From the NCBI GenBank assembly GCA_003246335.1, contig QKAR01000096.1, positions 1 through 51,756 on the forward strand: DNA of 51,756 nt, read 5' to 3'. Source of the stretch: Spirochaetales bacterium. Its GTDB lineage: Bacteria; Spirochaetota; Spirochaetia; Treponematales; Treponemataceae. This document shows positions 49,834 to 51,756 of the stretch, piece after piece (within the stretch, counting starts at the first letter, position 1; each line of letters begins with the position of its first letter). A model generated the notes under the pieces. It was given only the letters and a program-made list of their open reading frames with translations. It had not been told where the DNA came from and did not search any database. Position numbers and translations under genes: made by a program.

Positions 49834-50481
49834 ATGAGCGACGTTTTTGCGGCTTTTTCGCGCTTTGCCAAGACTTTTCCCAAAGGTTCGGTCATTTTTT
49901 CCGAATTTGAGCCCGGTGACTGCTTTTACTTAATCCAAGCGGGCCGCGTTCAGCTCGTTAAAATTTTGAATGGATTCGAGAAAAACCTCGACATCCTGCA
50001 ACCTTCCGAAATTTTCGGGGAAATGGCCATCCTGGAAAATTCTCCCCGTTCGGCAACGGCAATCGCCTATGACGACGTGAAGGCGCTGGAATTCAACAAG
50101 GCGAACTTCGAGGTGCTGATGATGGGAAACCCCGCCATCGCGATGAAACTGCTCAAGACGTTCGTAAAGCGCATTTACGCGCAAAAGCGCCGTTTCATGA
50201 TCCTCACCATCCCCGACAAGATGGCGCGAGTCGGCGACGTATTCCTCATGCTCGACGAAACCCAACCGACGATCGACCGCGTCAGCGATTCCCGGTCTTT
50301 CCAAATCACGATCGAGGAAGTCGCCCGCTGGGCGGGACTCCCCATGAACGAGGTCGAGGACGAGCTTCATCGGTTCATGGATCAGGGCAAAATCGAGATA
50401 TTCAACGACCGCATCGTCGTGAAAAACCTGCCGGAGCTGATTCGCTACGTAAACGCCCGTCGCGCCATGGGAAAGGAATAA
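49834..50481 (+). CDS. Crp/Fnr-family transcriptional regulator
   Basis: 215 residues. The cNMP domain (~10-115) contains SVIFSEFEPGDCFYLIQAGRVQLVKI and a canonical cassette, SEIFGEMAILENSPRSATAIAYDD, with Glu and Arg in the cAMP-contact places. A connecting helix follows, then a C-terminal winged HTH (~150-205) reading ITIEEVARWAGLPMNEVEDELHRFMDQGKIEIFNDRIVV. Of the three cNMP proteins here this one looks most like a ligand-responsive CRP. It is co-transcribed with the cNMP/TPR protein; GGAGG of the preceding gene's end serves as ribosome site. A terminator follows at 50488-50513. Confidence 0.9.
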   Translation: MSDVFAAFSRFAKTFPKGSVIFSEFEPGDCFYLIQAGRVQLVKILNGFEKNLDILQPSEIFGEMAILENSPRSATAIAYDDVKALEFNKANFEVLMMGNPAIAMKLLKTFVKRIYAQKRRFMILTIPDKMARVGDVFLMLDETQPTIDRVSDSRSFQITIEEVARWAGLPMNEVEDELHRFMDQGKIEIFNDRIVVKNLPELIRYVNARRAMGKE

Positions 50482-50487
50482 TAGCCC

Positions 50488-50513
50488 GCCGATTGACCCT
50501 TTCGGCTTTTTTT
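50488..50513 (+). terminator. Short terminator after the Crp gene, overlapping the tRNA promoter
   Basis: GCCGA (50488-50492) / TCGGC (50502-50506) with a 9-base loop and seven T. The loop contains the TTGACC -35 box of the tRNA promoter. Confidence 0.6.
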
Positions 50514-50521
50514 GATAAGCT
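50493..50521 (+). promoter_or_regulatory. Promoter of tRNA-Thr (TTGACC-17-TAAGCT)
   Basis: TTGACC at 50493-50498, a 17-base spacer, and TAAGCT at 50516-50521. The -10 is weak. The tRNA starts 12 bases later. Confidence 0.5.
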
Positions 50522-50532
50522 ATTTGAACCTT

Positions 50533-50605
50533 GCCAAGATAGCTCAGTCGGCAGAGCAGCACCCTCGTAACGTGCAGGTCTTGGGTTCGATTCCCAATCT
50601 TGGCT
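50533..50605 (+). tRNA. tRNA-Thr (anticodon CGU)
   Basis: 73 bases. The acceptor stem GCCAAGA/TCTTGGC is perfect, D-stem GCTC/GAGC, anticodon loop CTCGTAA with CGT at 34-36, variable loop AGGTC, T-stem TTGGG/CCCAA with loop TTCGATT, and discriminator T. CCA is not encoded. The anticodon stem has one C-C mismatch next to the loop (31/39). It decodes ACG. The 3' end is partly duplicated downstream (see repeats), as expected for an integrase target. Confidence 0.93.
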
Positions 50606-50616
50606 AGTAAAACCGA
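50591..50616 (+). repeat. Direct repeat copy 1: tRNA 3' end plus flank (candidate att core)
   Basis: This 26-base stretch covers the last part of the tRNA T-arm and acceptor stem and 11 bases beyond. It recurs at 50766-50791 with one mismatch (T/G just after the TTGGC of the acceptor). Confidence 0.8.
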
Positions 50617-50637
50617 TCCAGTAGGATCGGTTTTTTT
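50609..50637 (+). terminator. Terminator after tRNA-Thr
   Basis: Perfect stem AAAACCGATCC/GGATCGGTTTT around loop AGTA (arms 50609-50619, 50624-50634) with a seven-T run. Confidence 0.9.
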
Positions 50638-50646
50638 ATTGGCCAC

Positions 50647-50662
50647 GATTGGGAATCGAACC
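50647..50662 (-). repeat. 16-bp inverted copy of the tRNA T-arm
   Basis: GATTGGGAATCGAACC is the exact reverse complement of tRNA positions 50584-50599. It sits 10 bases after the terminator, facing the tRNA. Confidence 0.75.
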
Positions 50663-50765
50663 GGAGGAAGCGCCGACCGAAGGGAGGATGAGCGGCCAGG
50701 ATGGCCGCGGAAGCGACCGGAGGCGGCTCGCAAGGAGCGCGCACGACGCGCGCGACTGAAGAGGT
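50663..50765. other. GC-rich, purine-patterned segment between tRNA-end copies
   Basis: A ~100-base stretch with GCGGCCA/TGGCCGC palindrome (~50692-50708) and GGAAGCGACCGGAGGCGGC-type purine runs. Composition and texture differ from both the core and the AT-rich DNA that follows. A short frame can be read here but I do not support a gene. It may be a dispersed repeat unit. Confidence 0.45.
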
Positions 50766-50791
50766 TTCCCAATCTTGGCGAGTAAAACCGA
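50766..50791 (+). repeat. Direct repeat copy 2 of the tRNA 3' end (candidate att site)
   Basis: Matches 50591-50616 with one mismatch in 26. From here on the sequence becomes AT-rich and leads into hipBA. Confidence 0.8.
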
Positions 50792-50857
50792 CTCATTTTG
50801 AATGCGACCAACCTATATAATGGCTTCAGATCGCAATTTTATGCGCTGAATTATTCC

Positions 50858-50927
50858 ATACCCTATGAGGTATCTTCTTGACTTATACCTTATAGGGTAT
50901 TATTATCAATTATACCTTATAAGGTAA
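50858..50927 (+). promoter_or_regulatory. hipBA promoter with three palindromic operators spaced 27 bp
   Basis: Palindromes ATACCCTATGAGGTAT (50858-50873), ATACCTTATAGGGTAT (50885-50900) and TACCTTATAAGGTA (50913-50926) share TACC-N6-GGTA and have centres exactly 27 bp apart. The promoter TTGACT (50878-50883), 17, TATTAT (50901-50906) encloses the middle site in its spacer, and the third lies at the predicted start. This is typical antitoxin autorepression. Confidence 0.88.
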
Positions 50928-50948
50928 AATTGATAGGATACGAAAGAT

Positions 50949-51209
50949 ATGAAATACCTCATTTCTACCCCTATGCAACTATCACATGCCCTAAGAGACG
51001 TACGTAAGTCTCATGGCTTAAGCCAGGAGGCCGCAGGGGCTCTGGTAGGACTACTGCCCAAGACAGTTTCCTCCCTGGAGAATCATCCAGAGCGAGCGAG
51101 CGTCGAAAGCCTTTTGAAACTTCTCTCGGCCCTGGGTCTGGAAGTTCAAATATCCGCCAAAAATGATAGCGATTCTGAGCTTCCGGTTACCGCCAATGAG
51201 GATTGGTAA
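50949..51209 (+). CDS. hipB: HipB-type antitoxin, Xre-family HTH
   Basis: 86 residues. The HTH (~12-66) reads LSHALRDVRKSHGLSQEAAGALVGLLPKTVSSLENHPERASVESLLKLLSALGLEVQI, the normal HipB pattern, with a short acidic C-terminal tail (NDSDSELPVTANEDW). It binds and neutralises HipA and, with it, represses the operon. The ribosome site is weak (GAAAG). Lower GC and codon use than the neighbouring core genes suggest recent transfer. The stop is 2 bases before the hipA ATG. Confidence 0.9.
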   Translation: MKYLISTPMQLSHALRDVRKSHGLSQEAAGALVGLLPKTVSSLENHPERASVESLLKLLSALGLEVQISAKNDSDSELPVTANEDW

Positions 51210-51211
51210 CG

Positions 51212-51756
51212 ATGCCTCGGCCATCAACTCGGCGCGCCCTAGGCGTATGGCTTAACGGGATTCGAGTCGGTACCTGGTCTATCGGTTCCAATGGAACGCA
51301 GGTTTTCAGATACGAAACTTCATGGCTTAGTCATCCCCAAACCAGGCCGATATCCCTGTCCATTCCCCTTGGGCAGACAGAAATTCAGGGAAAGGCCGTT
51401 TCATCCTTTTTCGATAATCTTTTGCCCGACTCTCCCGCGATTCGACAGCGCATAAAAACGCGGTATGAAGCGGCAAGCGCCTCATGCTTCGATCTCCTTG
51501 CGGAGATTGGGCGAGACTGCGTTGGGGCTATCCAACTTCTCGCCAACGACGCGGAGAATCCTTCCCTAAGCGACATAGAGGGACGGCCGATAAGCGATCA
51601 TCAGATCGCGGAAATTCTGAGAGGCCTGACAACGACGGCGACAGGCGGAAGGCTCGTCGACGAGGAGTTCCGTATATCGCTTGCCGGGGCTCAGGAAAAA
51701 ACGGCTTTGCTTCGCCATAAAAATCAATGGCAAGTTCCCCTGGGATCGACGCCTTC
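51212..51756 (+). CDS. hipA: HipA-family serine/threonine-kinase toxin, N-terminal part (runs off window)
   Basis: From ATG 51212 the frame is open to the window end, so ~181 residues are present. The N-terminal 'HipA couple' domain reads LGVWLNGIRVGTWSIGSNGTQVFRYETSW, then PISLSIPLGQTEIQGKAVSSFFDNLLPDS (typical FFDNLLPD), and later RISLAGAQEKTALL, which precedes the ATP-binding loop. The kinase catalytic residues lie beyond the edge and cannot be checked. In E. coli HipA phosphorylates glutamyl-tRNA synthetase and causes persistence; this target is not assured here. Confidence 0.92.
   Translation, partial: MPRPSTRRALGVWLNGIRVGTWSIGSNGTQVFRYETSWLSHPQTRPISLSIPLGQTEIQGKAVSSFFDNLLPDSPAIRQRIKTRYEAASASCFDLLAEIGRDCVGAIQLLANDAENPSLSDIEGRPISDHQIAEILRGLTTTATGGRLVDEEFRISLAGAQEKTALLRHKNQWQVPLGSTP

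Noticed and set aside
50600-50785. 61-codon frame in the GC-rich segment after tRNA-Thr
   Set aside because: It begins within the terminator, reads through the inverted T-arm copy and has only low-complexity Arg/Glu/Ala content.
1-51756. CRISPR arrays, rRNA genes, insertion sequences and prophage
   Set aside because: I saw no regularly spaced repeats, transposase motifs or phage structural genes. The only mobile-element sign is at the tRNA/hipBA end.

Overview
The window reads as GC-rich chromosomal DNA of a spirochaete, probably a Treponema-like or other Spirochaetaceae lineage. This rests on gene content and order, not on a search. The supporting features are a two-cNMP-domain regulator / murB / cysS / ECF sigma factor / anti-sigma block arranged much as I recall it in Treponema pallidum, a PPi-dependent phosphofructokinase, an archaeal-type UMP kinase, and several PilZ, TPR and cyclic-nucleotide-domain proteins. 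Coding density is very high, with many 1-20 base gene overlaps. Promoters are mostly clear sigma-70 types (TTGACA-like, 17-18, TATAAT-like).

Layout. 1-2953: end of a MATE exporter, a small membrane protein and an acyl-CoA synthetase. 3066-8486: recO, pyrimidine-nucleoside phosphorylase, recJ and a secreted M23 peptidase in one tightly overlapped operon. 8512-12162: an EamA exporter, rpsU, a PilZ protein and a TPR protein. 12199-15893 (minus): a DUF192 lipoprotein, a secreted unknown, a cNMP-domain regulator and murB. 15984-21887 (plus): cysS, ECF sigma, anti-sigma, a TIG/transglutaminase-fold protein lacking its catalytic cysteine, pyrH and a TSUP permease. 21974-23841: a glucosaminidase lipoprotein, radC, and a DUF2798 membrane protein whose leader carries a terminator hairpin. 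24019-31589: a PEGA/FlgD-Ig envelope protein, cardiolipin synthase, pfp with a histone-H1-like tail, a phosphoesterase and a DegP/HtrA protease. 31589-36670: uvrB, an FAD oxidoreductase, an unknown, a metallo-hydrolase and rpmB. 36781-39856: pyruvate kinase and a divergent ROK regulator sharing one control region. 39887-46240 (minus): a LacI-controlled ABC sugar importer with two near-perfect palindromic operators, downstream of a nucleotidyltransferase of the UDPGP family. 46360-50481: a YifB/ComM ATPase, a PHP phosphatase and two cNMP-domain proteins. 50533-50605: tRNA-Thr(CGU). 50606-51756: a partial duplication of the tRNA 3' end, an AT-rich segment and a hipBA toxin-antitoxin pair that runs off the window. 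This is probably the edge of an integrated island.

Points that seem new or under-described: (1) at least eight genes have a -10 box only 6-10 bases upstream of the start codon and no recognisable Shine-Dalgarno, which predicts leaderless mRNAs; (2) a promoter-leader-terminator arrangement in front of a DUF2798 gene looks like an attenuator or a tiny RNA gene; (3) the hipBA promoter has three palindromes spaced exactly 27 bp apart; (4) one ABC permease carries a roughly 200-residue extracytoplasmic insertion; (5) a transglutaminase-fold protein without its nucleophile follows the sigma/anti-sigma pair. There are no rRNA genes, CRISPR arrays or complete insertion sequences here.
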